Notes: generated by a model from the sequence alone, not told the origin. A DNA stretch of 64,000 nucleotides from Latrodectus hesperus (GCA_037975125.1 CM075851.1:77367063-77431062); one strand, 5' to 3'. Positions 1 to 20,900 are shown, counted from the stretch's first letter. Made by a program: numbers and translations.

Positions 1-1504
1 AACAAACAAATACATTTTTCTTTTATTCCCCAAATATTTTTTGTAACTTTTGCTGTTAGCTAAATTATTAGATAGAATAATAAGTAATTGACAAAAGTTT
101 GCATTCATTTTTTAGTTTTCCTTAATTATAAAAAATATATTTTGAATGGGAAAAAAATGCATTTCTTTCACTGCAAGAAGTTTTTAAAAAGAAAAGAATT
201 TTTTTCAAATTAAAAAATACGTTTTACCTTCTTTTTAATGTTTCCTAAAATGTACCAAACTCAAAATCTATTATGTAACAAAACATTTGATAAAGAAATA
301 TCCAGATAAAAGTGGAAATCAAAGAATTAAAAAAACATCAATTTCTTTTTTAGCACTGAAGTATTTTCTCTAACTGTTTAATAAAAGAAAAAAATCATGA
401 TATCATTATTGAGCGATAAATTTTCCTGTATCACTGGTTTTGTTATTATTTTAAATGTAGCTTTTTTTAATCCTTTATATTATTTTAAATTTTTATACAG
501 TGTTTAATATTAAGTATAGTTAATTTGAATGAAATTTTTAAAAAATTAAAAAGGTTAAATAATTTTATGAGGGTTAAAAAAACTAAGAATTTTAACCACA
601 AATAATCATTAGTTACCCCACGAAAAGATATTAAATAAGTTTATTTTTTTCTAGAAAACCACATTTTCATTTTATGACTTCCCACCCTGCAGTTAAAAAT
701 TAAAACTTTCCATGTGAAAAGGTAAGAAACTAGCTATTGAACTTCAAGAATCACTGCTTATTCTTTTTTATATAATTGGATTTAATTTTCAATGTATTTA
801 AGTGTCTGCTCTTATCTTTGATGATTGAGAAACATTTCATTTGTTTGCTTCTCTATTAATGTAATTCTTTTTGACACGTTTTTGGATAACTGAAATTTTA
901 TATAATGTGGCATTTTATATTCATTAAATTATTATGTACATGTTAGAGTATTTTTGTAATAGTGTATTAAAATAATTGTTTTATTGTTGATGAAATACTT
1001 AAAGGTTTTGTTAAAACTATTAATATTCAAGAATTTCTTATGCATTCATTTTTACGCTTTTAATATCATTATTTAGATACTGTTGGTCACGATGTGTGTC
1101 TTTTTATGCAAACACATTTAAACTGATAATATAATGAAAACTAAGTCCAAAGCATCGTTCATAGATTATTTGAAACATATGTTAATGAGGATGAAAATAT
1201 CTTAGGCAAGTAAAGTAGATTATTTTGTAACTACGAAGATAATCTCTCAATAAAAAAATTTAAATTTCAATGTATAGTTTGTAATTGTTAGTAAACTAAG
1301 AAATTGAAAGTAACAAATAAACTGAAGGAAAGGACAATAAACAAAGTCGCCGAAAAATCATTTTATGTTCAAGATAATTCAAAAAAATTCTCAAAGACAT
1401 AAATTTCATTTAATGCATTCATTTAGCGTAAGTCAATAGCATTAATTACGCTTCATATAACATTTCTCTTACATGAACGAGAAAATGCATTCAGATTTGC
1501 TTAT
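1..1504. other. AT-rich non-coding stretch
   Basis: No reading frame with plausible amino-acid composition is visible on either strand, and there is no repeat or RNA structure I can recognise. Poly-A and poly-T runs are frequent, as in the rest of the window. I see nothing to annotate here. Confidence 0.6.
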
Positions 1505-1852
1505 GCTAATGCCCCAAAAATGTTATAAAACGGCAAAAGATGATTAAAATGCAAAGCTTTACATACTCGGATGGCATCATGCCAACATCAGTAGGGAGAT
1601 TTACCATTCATTAACCTCAATAGCTTTTAAGCTTTTCCCTTTTTCGGTTATTCTTGGTAAAAGGAGAGGGAAAAAAAGGAAATCCCTTTTATATCCTTAT
1701 CTAATTCATCGATCCCTTCCATACTTTATAATAAAGAAAAATGTACAAAATAAAAGAGATTAACCATTTCACTCCTGAATTATATATTCAACATTTGAGG
1801 ATACCACGATATATATACTCCATTTCACATTTCTCTAACCACGGAAGTGCAT
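1505..1852. repeat. Dispersed repeat family I, copy A
   Basis: This segment aligns along about 350 bp with 9391-9752, in the same orientation. Shared blocks appear in the same order: ATGGCAT..YGCCAA, CATTCATTAACCTCAATAGC or its one-base variant (near 1604 and 9510), TTCTT.GTAAAA, GAGA followed by an A-run, CCCTTTT, TTCATCGAT, TTTCACTCCTGA-like text, and CCACGGAA at the right end (1839 and 9737). I see no open reading frame, terminal inverted repeat or poly-A tail. It is probably a decayed transposable-element family, but the class is unknown. The extent of the homology is set by eye. Confidence 0.65.
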
Positions 1853-3640
1853 GCGTATTGTCTTATTTTTACGACGTATTATAAAATAAATGTAATATGT
1901 AATTTAAGTAAAGTTTGTTATGTTAAGTTTGTTAAGTTTGGTGTTTTCCAGTTTGACATGGATTATAAACATGATGCATTAATTAGAAAATACTGTTTTA
2001 TCATATTTAATATAAATATTAAATTCATTGTTGAATATTCAATTTATCAAATTTTTAGAAATATATCCTCATTAAAGTCAAGAAATATAGCAAGAACCAT
2101 ACATAATATAATAAAAGAGGACATAATTATGTATAAGCAGGTAAATATATAATAATGTAGATAATATGAATTAATAATACTTATTAAATTTTCTTCGAAA
2201 TTAGCCTAACTGATACAAATACAACGGCGAAAATAATAATCATATCTGTTTATTTTGTCAAAGAATATAAATATATGTGACGTGGCTTAAATATTTTGCT
2301 TAGAAAATTCTCAGTTATTGAAACTTATTTTAAATATTTATTTATTGTGAGACAAAAGTAATTGGTCAAAAGTAAATGCCCATGAGAAGTTTTCAAAAGT
2401 AATATTAATGGTCAAGTTAACGAACGAACTTTATAGCATTTATACGTAGGTAAAATTTGAATTATTTAGGAATAATTTGAATATGCCATTTGAATTTAAA
2501 TAGCATTTATGTTGGAATTAATTAAATAAACTTCACATTAATGTGAAATTTTATATGAATTAAGAGAACCATCATATATTTTCACTTCCATTTCATTCTT
2601 CACACTTTTGATTGCAAAAGAGTGTTTATAGTGAATTTCTCAGTATCTTTATCAGATTCTCAAATGCAACCTTAATTTTAGAGACCTTATTGATTTACAC
2701 AGTTGAAATAAAATTTCTTATAAATTGTAGGAAGTATAATATTTATCACTTTCATTTTCAATCTTCACACTTTTGAAAGTCTTCCAAGTTTTAAAAAATA
2801 ACAGATTCCAAAGAATAATATAAATTAATATTTTAAGTAATTATTTAATGTACAAAATTTACTAGACAAGGAAATAAATGCCTTTTTGATGTATTTAATC
2901 CAAATAATCAATGACAACAAAGGAATTGTTCTAATTGTGATAAAATTAATTGTCTTGAAAAACACTCATAAATTACAAAAATGTAGAAACAACTGAAACA
3001 ATTTACTTTAAAGTTGGATTGTTACACTGAATAGGGATTAATCAAGCGTATCTATCTTCAATTGTAATGAAAAATGTCATTTAGAGGAGGAGAAAATCTT
3101 AACATGTAAATTTTATTTAAATTTCTCGTCTGAATCCGAGCAAAGTTATCTCAAATTTCATCCATAAATTTTAAAAATTCAGGGATTGTACAAAGCAACT
3201 AATGACGATAGGTGAAAACGTCTCGTTCGGAATAACTTGTGATATTAGATGGATACATGTGACTTATTTTCCAACTGTTATCACTGCAAATTAATTGAAA
3301 ATTTTGGCATATAGGTCCTGCAATTTGGGATCAGTTGTGAATACGGTTTGGCACTAAGGTAATATACATATTCAATTATCATAATTTTTAGTGAATGGAG
3401 TTAAATAACACTGTAATTGAAATCAAAGTTGCATATCGGCATGAAAAAATACTTCCAATGAAGTCCTGTATGATAGCATTAGATTTAATAATTTAGAAAC
3501 GTATTGTTAATATGATTAAATTCTTTTGAAAATCTTTTAATTTAGGTTCATTTCAGCTAAGGTATTTAAATATTATTAGGACAGTGCTCAAAATAAAATG
3601 TTAAGCAATAGATGCAAGTTATATTTTTATCTATATTTAT
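1853..3640. other. AT-rich non-coding stretch with a short imperfect duplication
   Basis: A 101-codon frame at 1847-2152 has AT-driven composition and no recognisable domain, so I treat it as chance. Two similar stretches of about 40 bp (about 2570-2612 and 2738-2778) share the block TTCACACTTTTGA preceded by a pyrimidine-rich run. Nothing else stands out. Confidence 0.5.
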
Positions 3641-9390
<5,750 letters not shown>

Positions 9391-9752
9391 CCAATGCCCT
9401 AAAAAGTTGATGCCCTAAAAAGTTTTTGAAAGGGGCATTCAATGATTTAAATGCAAAGTTTTTCCTTTTTCTCATGGCATTACGCCAATATTGCACGAGA
9501 GAACCACCACTCATTAACCTCAATAGCTCTTGGGCCTCTCCTTCCTGGGTCATTCTTAGTAAAAAACGAGAAAAAAAGTGGAAAACCCTTTTTCTATTCT
9601 TACCAACTTCATCGATCTTTTCCTTACTTGTGCTACAGAAAGGCTTCTGAAGTAAAATAGTCCATTTATTTTACTCCTGATTTATTTTCTTCATTTTAGA
9701 AAACCACAACGTACCCACCATTTCACGCTTTGCTGACCACGGAAATACATAA
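9391..9752. repeat. Dispersed repeat family I, copy B
   Basis: Second copy of the repeat at 1505-1852. The left part contains a local duplication, ATGCCCTAAAAAGTT-like at about 9394 and 9410, which copy A lacks. Short overlapping frames at 9426-9660 lie in two different phases and follow the repeat, not a gene. No termini or target-site duplication could be fixed. Confidence 0.65.
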
Positions 9753-9851
9753 GTACACTCATTCTTTCAGAGGATCTTATTATTAAAATGGAAGACAAGT
9801 AATTCAGTCAACTTTTTTTAATACTATCAGAATAATGCTAAGCTTAATGTG

Positions 9852-11099
<1,248 letters not shown>

Positions 11100-11325
11100 C
11101 ATCTTGGCCATTCTGACATGACATTCTCACTCATTGAAATGTTGGAGTTCCGTGGGCCCAGGATTTAGCCACATTATTCTGTGACATTCAAATCTCTGTC
11201 ACTGGTCTAGTGTGGAAAAGGAGGGTGCCAGCTCAGATGTGATCTTTTCATCTGAACATGATTCATAATTGCAAGGTGTTTCTCGAATAGGTGAGCACTA
11301 ATCTTAACATACAACTTTCTTGCAC
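11100..11325. repeat. GC-richer dispersed repeat, probably a SINE or LINE 3' end
   Basis: This block is clearly richer in GC than its surroundings and carries text such as GTGGGCCCAGGATTTAGCC and GGAGGGTGCCAGCTCAGATG. I associate that text with a common interspersed repeat in spider genomes. The association is from memory. Only this copy is in the window, so the family cannot be confirmed from the sequence. Boundaries are estimated from the change in base composition. Confidence 0.45.
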
Positions 11326-12717
11326 TATTATGTATGATAATTAATAAATACATTTTATTTATTAATTAAATATAAAAATATTTAAAGAAATAAATATATC
11401 TTTTTTAATATATATATATATTGTTAGTCTCAACTTTTTATACACTTTTCAGACATGTAAAGCAATGAGTTCAATGTCAAATGTTAAACAAGCTAAGCAA
11501 TGGAAGACAATGCTATGTAACAAACTGGCTTTAAGGTGAAATACATCAAGTGAGCATAGTTTGTGAATTCCTAGAAAGCTTAGTTTTTGTGACATAATGC
11601 GCATTCTCTCAGCGATATCCCATATAAGTAAAGTGAAATTTCTATTTCAATGCTTAAAAGAGCAAGCGAAACAAGTCATGTCAGATAATCACTAATATTA
11701 AAATAATCGTTTCATTATAACAAGGAATAGTATAAGTAAGTAACAATGATACAAAGGGAAAAGCTGCAGAAACAATGATATGAAACAATTCTTAAATGTT
11801 AGAAGTAATGCTGCACTTCTTGCTCTCTACATATGCAAGAGAGCATTCTTGGTAATGAGAAATAAATTTATATAAAACACAATTTTAATGCTTTTATTAT
11901 ACACATAAAACAAACAAAATTCTGTAATTATTCATAATGAATCCAAAAAGAAACACTTATACAAATGTTGGCTCTAAATGCTGAAATATTCTGCGTATCG
12001 TCAAAAGAATACATTAATTCAATACATTTGTCTGTAAATAAAATTAATAAGTATAATTTTCAGTTATAACATATTAAATATATGTAATACGGGGGAAGTT
12101 ATTCCTTGTATTGTGTTGTTATAACGATATCTGGCAAAGAAATTTCAAAATTTCAGTTTGGTTGATGACTTCCAAAACCAAAAAATTAAAGGCAATAAGA
12201 TTATGTTTATGTAATTGCAATTTCCATGAGATGTATAAGTCAACCATTAACACAATGATAAAAGATGTACCGTCATTCATCAATCAATTAGAAAGTAAAT
12301 ATGTGTTTTGCAGTCAGATAAATATTGACTAAGTTCAGTATTCAATATTGATGCATATTTAATTATTTTTATCAAAATTTCACTCAAATAAGCAGTTTTT
12401 TTCTGCAAATACTTCTCTCCAATAAACGAAATTATTCTAAATTTTTGTAACTCGGTTCCATTAATTCTATAAAATCGAAATAAATAAAAAATATTTATTT
12501 GTTTTCACTTATATTGTGTGGATACATCATTAAAATTTAATAAAAGCAAGCAGCTTCCAGTATTGCACATTTCTATATAATTTTATTTGCCTTTATCAGC
12601 ATTAAAAATAATTTCCATTTATATAAAAGTTCTACCTCTCAAAAGTAGTTGGCTTGCTGTAGTTTCTACTTATTACATATTTATCAATTCTGATTGATTG
12701 TAATTTAGCTAATATAA
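11326..12717. other. AT-rich non-coding stretch
   Basis: A 73-codon frame at 12111-12332 has mixed composition but no known motif and no supporting context. Nothing else was recognised. Confidence 0.5.
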
Positions 12718-12809
12718 TATATAGCTAACAATAATACAGAAGAAGAAGATAACAATAATACAGAGAAGAAGAAGCATATATAGCTAACAATTACACAGAA
12801 GAAAAATAA
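12718..12809. repeat. Degenerate tandem repeat, about three units
   Basis: Three successive units of about 26-33 bp each contain a TAACAAT.A.ACAGA core followed by GAAGAAGAAG-like text. The first and third also share ATATAGC in front. Confidence 0.7.
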
Positions 12810-13189
12810 TTAAATATTTAATAAATGGAAGTATTTATATTTTGGAGTTATATATGCCAATATCATATAAAATAAATTTTTATTCTTAACCAAATTTTTA
12901 ATAATTTATTAAATGAGTTTCTCAAATAAGTGCATTAAATTTATAAATTAAATTAAGAATTTCGTTAAATATTTTAAAAGGGATAAAAAGAATATTTTAT
13001 GTCAAGTTAAAGTGTCAAATTCTAGAAAAGTATAAATTTTAATAAAGAAAAATGGGATAAATCTCCTCTTGTAGAGAAGATCACGAGAAATACAATTTTC
13101 AGAACAAATATATCTGAAAATGAAAAATACTAGTTTCTCAATTTTCTACAAATAAAACTGTTAAATTTACTATCTTCTGTGTGCTCTAG

Positions 13190-13350
13190 CAAGTTAAAAT
13201 GGATGAAAAAGTGTAGAAAAGAATAGAGAAGCCTGATACAAATAGTCTTGGATCCAATCCAAATTATAATAAAGAAAAATGATATTTTACTCTTCTTTTT
13301 GGCCTGTAAAATCTTTAGCAATTTTAGGCTTCCTCATACCATTGTTGGCG
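13190..13350 (+). repeat. Dispersed repeat family II, copy 1
   Basis: The core TTGGATCCAATCCAAATTATAATAAAG, at about 13249-13275, followed by AAAAATG, a T-rich block and ..GGCTTCCTCATACCATTGT, aligns with 21838-21940. A weaker related patch (AATAAAGAAAAATGGGATAAA) lies just upstream near 13042. Confidence 0.5.
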
Positions 13351-16187
13351 TGAGAATATAACTGTAAATGCATAAATAGAAGAAATACGTTTTGGAAATT
13401 TGTATACTCATGAATGTGAATAAAACTTCGAGGCATGAAACCTGTATTTATACGTCTGTTTAGAAATAAAAGAACCTTTTTGGTTTCGTAAAAAGACAAT
13501 TTCTATTTTTTATTCTGTTTATGAAATTTTATTTCAGCATTTTCTAAGCTTTTTATCACTGAATAAAAGAAATGTTTTAATCTTTGAGAATTTTTTTTTA
13601 AATTTCTGGATTAGATATTCACTTTATAAGCAACTATTTTTTAATTTATTTTTCTCTTTTTTATGTATATTAGGAGGAAAATATATATAGGCAATAAGCT
13701 ATACATATTTTCTTGTAATGAAACTGATTATCTAGATTTATTAATAATATCAAGCTTTTTATTCATTTAGATTATTATGTATTTCCATTTACATATATAT
13801 GCATTAAAGTAGAAAATACAAAAATCCTTAATTATTTTTACAAATTAATAAAATGAAATGCGAACTACTCTGTATTGTTACTTTACTGTATTTATGAACT
13901 CGCATCTAAAAAAATCATTAATATTTGTAGCAGAATATTTTTTCGGTTAAGCTGAAAATGTGTTTTGGAATGAAACGTTTATCAGTGTAATCGTTCTCAG
14001 ATTACCCAAAACATAGGCTAAGTGTCACTTCGAAATTTTTATTACAGTGTTTGTTGCTAAATTAATTTAAAAGGATAAACACTAATTTGCACTTGCTATA
14101 GTTTGACTTTCCCACGATGCGTATCACTCCTGACTTTTGTTTGTTTTACGAATCTGAGTTCATTTCACCATTTATAACAGAGGCGTTTATGAATAATTTT
14201 AGTTTATTATTATTAATTTAAAATCTATAATACATCTAGCGATAATTTCTTAAAATTTTTCATTGGTTTGTTGAAAATATGCCTAAGTTCAGAGTTTATA
14301 CAGTATATCAAATGAATTTTTTTAAAAATTCAAAGTTATTTCAAATTCTTCGGGATTTGAATAAAATACTTCTGCAGAATTACACAACCCTAATTGCATA
14401 GTATTGCTTTATCAGTAACATCATCGCATATAACTACATTAAATGCAATAGTTATGTCTTTTCTTAATTGTTTGAGGGAACTATACAGGATATTAAACAT
14501 AATTCAACATTTAAAACCAATATGATATTTGTAATTTATAATTACTATTTACAGACTATTTACATAAATCACGTTTTCATATTGCATCTCTACTATCTAA
14601 AATATCATATAAAATATTTTTCTTCTATTTTCTTGTGGGGAAATTTTCTAATAGTACTTTTTCCATTTTCAACCTATATAAGAAAGCAATGTATTATTTT
14701 TGATCACATGGAATATTGTGAAGAATCATAATATTAGCTCAACCAGCAGCTAAAAGACAATTTACAAATTGGATAAATGAACATTCTTTTCTCATCTACT
14801 AATCAGTAAAATGTTTATTTATTTATGCAGGTATATCTTATTTTCTTGCTCATGTGTATGAAACATTTTTCGTGGCATTCATTCTTTAATAATAAAAGTT
14901 TCCAAGTGGAAAATGAATTTGAATATAAAAATATAATTTTATGCATATTCTTAGATGTATAAAACATTTCTTTATAAAATAGAACTCAGATAAGCATGAA
15001 GCCATTATTACTTTGAAACGTAAAGCATCTGCACAATCCAATTCTTTAAAATAAAATCTCATCCACAATAATCTTCCCATCATAAAATGAATATTTTGAC
15101 GGTTTCAAAATACATCAATTTAAAGTATTTTATTTCCAAAAACACTGCTAAAACCGGATTCTAATTATGAGTAATCAGCAGTATTAAACGTATATGAAAA
15201 CTAAAAAAATGTAAAATGTTTCAATGCACTTGAACATGATATGAGATACATAATAAAACTTTACAAAAATGATATTCATACTAAGATATAATATTAAATC
15301 ACAATAGTAGGATCAATGACAAAGTTTCTTATGGATTTATTTGAAAATTTAGGTACACATTATTTCTTGCTTAAGGATATTTTTTACAATTTTTTATTCA
15401 AATCTTATCAGCATTAATGTCAACAGCAATCTTGTATTACATAGAGACTAATTAGATTCATAAACTGCGTCATAATATAAAGCTATACAAGGAAAATAAA
15501 GAATCATTATAGTATTTCCTATCCATTATGAAGTTGATAGCATTTAAAATGTAAGAAACTTTAAATTTAAATAGTTTTTGCAACTCTATTTCTGATAAGA
15601 TGATTAAGATATGTAAGATTAAGATAAATGATAATTTTAAACACATTTTTCCTGTTTGAGTTATTTTATCTGAAATGTCATTAATTGCGCAACAAATTAA
15701 GTAGTTGTTTAAATTATCCTATTTTAATAAGTATCCAAAGTAATTAATTACATGAATTCGTATGCTTTGAACATACTTTATAATTTACAAATTATAAATA
15801 TATTGTTCATTCTTATACAATGATAATATTTTTATAATTTGTAAATTTGATCTAATATCAGTGGTTAAAAATATTTTTTTAATCTATAATATGAATTTTC
15901 ATACTAGAAATTTTAGAAATTATTACTATTATTTTTAGACGGAAAAAATCCATAAAAATGCATCTCTATCTTTTATATTGAGTGCTATGAAATAATCAGA
16001 AAAACATTTTTTTTTAAAAAAATAGTCACATGTAGTCATGGAGTTTCTTCTCCATTACCAATTGCAAAAAATCAGTTCTTTTTATTTTTTTCAATTAAAA
16101 ACTATTAACTCAACATCTCTTATAACAAATTGTATAATGATCGAGTTAAAGATAATGAATGTAAGTTCTAAGTGTTTGCCAAAGAAT
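13351..16187. other. AT-rich non-coding stretch
   Basis: No gene, RNA or transposon recognised. Short frames at 14468-14731 and 14886-15083 have AT-driven composition and no motif. Confidence 0.5.
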
Positions 16188-16310
16188 CTAAAAATTTTGA
16201 ATCCCATAAAAATAAAAAACGAAAGAGGGACAAAACGAAAAAAAAAATATTTTATAAAATTTGGATTCTATCCAAATTATATAAAATAGTATATACGAAA
16301 GATTTCCCCT
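16188..16310 (+). repeat. Dispersed repeat family II, copy 2 (short)
   Basis: Contains the family core TTTGGATTCTATCCAAATTATA near 16260, preceded by a GA-rich, A-rich block similar to that in copy 3. Only the core and its left flank are recognisable. Confidence 0.4.
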
Positions 16311-18588
16311 TTTCTTTAGACTGTTATCAATCTGAGACTTGATAATGCTGTTGTAACTAGAAATAAAATAAATGAAACTATAAAGAAACTGAAGCATAAG
16401 TACTTGCAATGTATGATAAGAATAGATACGAGTTCGTTTAAGAAACATTAACATGATTTTATATTTTTTATGTTATAACATTACTGTTATAATGTTATAT
16501 TTTTATCACAGTATAAAATTATTTTAATGTAGTAGGTAATAGCTCATTAACTAAAATTATTTTCCATTTATCTTCTCTCTGGCCTAGTATTTTATTTTTT
16601 CATTAAATACTTTTTGATTTATTAAATATGTCCTCAAAAGGGTTAATAAAATACGGAATAAAATACGAAAAATACGGGAAAATATTTAGTATATTTCAAA
16701 TTCTATATGGATCTCAGAAGAAAAGTTTTTTATCACACACACACACACACACATCTTAAATATTAATTCATGTTAATATTGGACAATCTAATTTTTAAAA
16801 GTTTTGGGCAAATATTTTTAAGTCTATAACATAACTTTTCGATGTCCGCATTCATAAATAGTACAAACAAGTACCTCAAAACTCCGATGCATTCAACATG
16901 ATATATAAAGAAATAGAAAGAACAGTGTAATTTCCAAGCTACTTTGCTCAGTGTAGATTAATCAATCTTGGGGACTTCCATTTTAAAGAAAAAGGTAAAT
17001 TCCAAGTAATTTGAACTGTAGTATCAACTCATCCTTTCTGGACATCTCTGTACATAGATTTTAAAAGAAATATTTACGAGCTAAGACAACAGGTCTGTTT
17101 GTCTTCAGATTTATATTTTTGAAAAAATTTTGCCATTATTTATCTTACTTCTATTTTTATTTTAGTTTTTTATTACACCCCGAAAGATTGAAGTAAAAGA
17201 ATGATGTCATCATTATTAAAGTTACAGAATAAATATTTTAATTCAAATGTATTAATTTTAATTTTTCATACAGGTTAATTTTTACTTGAAACATATTGTA
17301 ACCCTCCAAGATTATTTTATTGACCCTAGTAGTTCTGTTTAACATGCTTTCATTAATGCAAATAGTCGAGATACTTTCACTTTATATAAATCTTTACTTT
17401 CTGTAGCATCATGAACGCGATACTCAAGTTCAAAGTCCCAGAATGAGTTCATATTTCAATTCAAAGTAATCACAACATTCTGATAACGAAAATGAGCACC
17501 CTTACCAATCAGCCACCAAGGTCCTTTATAAAAATTATAAAATATGATTAGCTATATAATTATTTTTAATAAAAGTACGGCATATTATTTAAGAAAGTTA
17601 TAATTCAAAAGAAATAAATGTATATGAAGAAATAAAAATCTGAATTCTGAGTCCATTTAATAACAAATTTAAGATTTAAATCCTAAATTTCTGTTTGTCA
17701 AGAGTCTTATTGAATTTATTTTCTTCGCTTCTTTCTACTCATGTCTGACAAATAAGAAGCATTAAGTTTACAGCTCTGAGAGAAAAGTGGTTATTAGAGA
17801 TACAACACATTGCATTTTAAAAAGTCTTTTACAGCTCAAAATTGAAAAGTATCTTTCCTGAAGTGAATGGAATGAATAAAATTTCTTTTTCCTTTGAAAA
17901 AATTGTTGAAAACTATAGAAGGGAATTGGTTTCAAATTTCTGTTAGCCAGCATTTTAAAAATTGAAAATAAGTTAAAATACAATTGTTGATACCAAGACT
18001 ATAAAACTTCTAAAACATTTTTTAAGTTTAGGGATTTAGAATGATGTTATTTATTAGCCTTAACTTAAATTAATTGAATTTTTAATTTTGTTGAAGAAAA
18101 ATTATTTAACAACTTATTAATATTATAATATATAATATTAATTTTTAAATATATTAATATTACTTTTATAACATTTAATTTCATCTACAGAATATTAATC
18201 TTACAGCAATAATTAGACTTGAAAGAAATGCTCCAATGATATAAAAGTGGGATTTTCGTTAAGTTGATGGTAATATTTTGAAAAACTTTGTACTTAAAAA
18301 GTATCTACTCTTTTTCATTTGATTCACTTTGTAATAAACTGTATGATATAATTAGAAAAATTACACAAAATTACTATTTAATATATTTACAATTATGTAT
18401 TACAGAAGGAATTTAAGGTTTTTACTATTATATTACACACGATATATTACAATTAATACACACGAAGATAATTATATTTCCTTCTTTTTTAATATTTACA
18501 TTCTTTTCGGGAATATTATCAAATAAACTGATATGCAAAAAAATATGAATAAATTTAGACTTTATGGTGAATATTCATGTGGATTACC
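16311..18588. other. AT-rich non-coding stretch with a short (CA)n
   Basis: Apart from a (CA)n run of about 11 units at 16733-16754, I see no coding, RNA or mobile-element signal. Confidence 0.5.
16733..16754. repeat. (CA)n microsatellite
   Basis: Eleven CA units after TTTTTAT. Confidence 0.9.
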
Positions 18589-18589
18589 C

Positions 18590-18869
<280 letters not shown>

Positions 18870-19955
18870 TATTTAAGACATCGTGGAAATGAATGATTGG
18901 TATTCAGTAAAAGCATTATTTAGATTAGTGATGTCTCAACGAAGTCCTTTAATCGAATCAGTTAACAGAATGATTAAAGGGGGTAAAATACAATCTGAAG
19001 TTGCAGAAGCCATTGCTGTTTTACAAAATGTTATTTCCTTGATCTAGACCTGCGTTTTGGAGATTAACTGTAAATGCAAGTAAAAGATAAGGACACAGTC
19101 ATAGACGTGCAACAACTTTTAATGAAGACTGTTGTTTGAAGCTAACGGCTTGATAACAATGAAATCAGTAATACCGAATTCATATTTATGAATGTTAAAC
19201 TTTTTCAACGGTATGAGTACCTTCACTCGGCTAATGGTACCACAGTTTCGTCGCGAACTATCCGAAACAGCCTTCATTCTGTTGAACTGTATACTCACTG
19301 ATCACGTGTCACGCTAATAGCAAGGCACGTATCTCCATCAGGAAGTGGGCAATAGAGGATATGAACTGAAGAGAAATGAATGACACGATATTCTTTTCTG
19401 GGATGATATCCGTTTTACTCTTCATCGTGATGATAGATGCATTTTTATAAAGAGGGACGTTGAGCTAGTAATAAAATTGGGTTCGAACACAAAAGTATCA
19501 GACATCGTGGTAGGGCAGTGATGAGTTTATGCTGGCATCTCCAATGATGGGAGCACCGATCTCCATTTTGTTCAATACGGAGTTCTCACTGGTCCCACTG
19601 ATATTTGGTTCAGATCCTTTCATATATTGAAGTCCCTTACACTGTACCAATTGCAGGTGATTTCATGTTAATTAGATGAAAAATGCAAGAAACACCGTGC
19701 TAACCTAGTGAATGATTTCTTTTGAAAGAGAAGAAATTATACGAATTAAATTACTAGCGTGTTCTCCAAACATAAACCCAATGGAACATTTAAAGCATAC
19801 GAGTTCCTAGATGCCTACTAACCCCACAAACTCTATAGAAATTAGAAAAATTCTGGAAGAGATGGAAGGAATACCACCCCTTTGATTTTGAGTGAATAAA
19901 TGTCTCAAAGGTGATTAATATTGCTGGCTGTCCGGAAAAACCACGAACTTAAATA
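18870..19955 (+). mobile_element. Decayed Tc1-like DNA transposon
   Basis: A Tc1/mariner-superfamily element recognised from a broken transposase and from short matching ends. The left end reads TATTTAAG then TCGTGG (18870-18887). The reverse complement of the right end (19941-19955) reads TATTTAAG then TTCGTGG. The length of about 1.1 kb is shorter than an intact Tc1 element of about 1.6 kb, so internal deletions are likely. The left end lies directly against a (TA)n array. Tc1 elements insert at TA, so array and element may be linked by insertion preference. No clear target-site duplication can be defined because the left flank is itself TA repeats. Confidence 0.75.
18931..19915 (+). pseudogene. 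Tc1-type transposase pseudogene
   Basis: The frame from ATG 18931 reads MSQRSPLIESVNRMIKGGK and continues through a helix-turn-helix-like stretch to a TAG at codon 40. Further pieces of the family appear in shifted frames. A DES(R)FTLH-like segment with the first catalytic Asp region is near 19400. A remnant of the second catalytic block lies near 19680-19720, where the expected second Asp is no longer readable. A SPNINPMEHLK segment near 19765, in the position of the family's SPDxNPIEH motif, carries the Glu, and a final EIRKILEEMEGIPP segment lies near 19840. Many stops and frameshifts separate these blocks. In life such proteins bind the terminal repeats and cut and paste the element. This copy cannot make one. 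Confidence 0.75.
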
Positions 19956-20179
19956 AAAATAATTTTTTTATAAGAAAATAATTTTTATTTTCTTTTTTCT
20001 TGTACAAATTGTGTTCTTTTCCTTTTGTATAAAATTTTTAATAAAACTGTTTTTTCTTTTCCTAAAAAATGTAATTTTTATTATATATAACTTACTACAT
20101 CTGTCAATAATATGTCAATCATTCAAAGAACTCTCTAGTTGCAAAATAAATCCACAACTTTAATATTTATTTAATTAAG
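19956..20179. other. AT-rich spacer
   Basis: Short AT-rich DNA between two transposon relics; no feature. Confidence 0.5.
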
Positions 20180-20900
20180 TTAATTAATCAGCGTATTTCG
20201 CAGAAGATGTAGTATGAGTCGGTGCCCCGCCTTGTAATAATGTCATTTTGTAATGGAGATATAGGATTTCAATAATCCCGGTATCATGTTCGTCTGTGGC
20301 AATTTTATGCAGTATTCTTCATTAACTGATCTCTTCTTCCATCCTACTCTTATACAAAATTCTTACAATGTGAAAGCAATGGAGCTACTTCAAACAATCA
20401 TACGCGAGTAATGTAGCGGGGAATGTTCAGTGAATGCTTTGCCCAGATTTGACAGTTATTTATAACTGACTCCTGCAATTTAAATTTGAATCAAGAAGTC
20501 AAGTCAAGCCTTATTAGTCAAGAAGATCCTGTACAGACATTATGAATCTTCTGTGATAGTTGTTATATCCCACCTTGAGAATTCCTCTCATTTATCTGTT
20601 AATCACTGTAAGAATGATAGTAACAATTAGGCTTACAAGTGTAATTCATCAGGAGGAACACGAAATACCGATGTTTTTGATATGCATCTTGTTCATGACA
20701 ATTCTCTTGAGCTAATTGCCTAATTCATGTACTATGAAAAGCCACAATCAAGATACGAGCCACTAGTAAATAGAGTGTACCACTGTTTGGTCGATTTTCT
20801 AGGCGTAGTATTAGGCAGAGATGTCCGATTGCTGCCATTAGACCTTTACTTTATTTCCCTCCTTTTGTGAGCACAACCCTCTTAGAGATTCATCAATAGT
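20180..20900 (-). mobile_element. Relic of a mariner/Tc3-like transposase on the minus strand
   Basis: The stretch is GC-richer than its flanks. Read on the minus strand it gives short transposase-like blocks in different frames: RKSTKQ near 20800 (helix-turn-helix region), SVINNCQIW near 20470, PLHYSRM near 20410, and QGGAPTHTTSSAKYAD at 20188-20235. The last matches the QDGAPPH-type catalytic block of mariner-like DDE transposases, here with Gly in place of the usual Asp. The blocks are in the expected order from high to low coordinate. The region after the second catalytic block is missing, so the element is truncated on its left side. I see no terminal repeats. The family is inferred from short motifs only. 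Confidence 0.5.

Noticed and set aside
1847..2152. 101-codon frame as a small gene
   Set aside because: Composition follows the AT-rich background, with no domain, signal peptide or promoter context.
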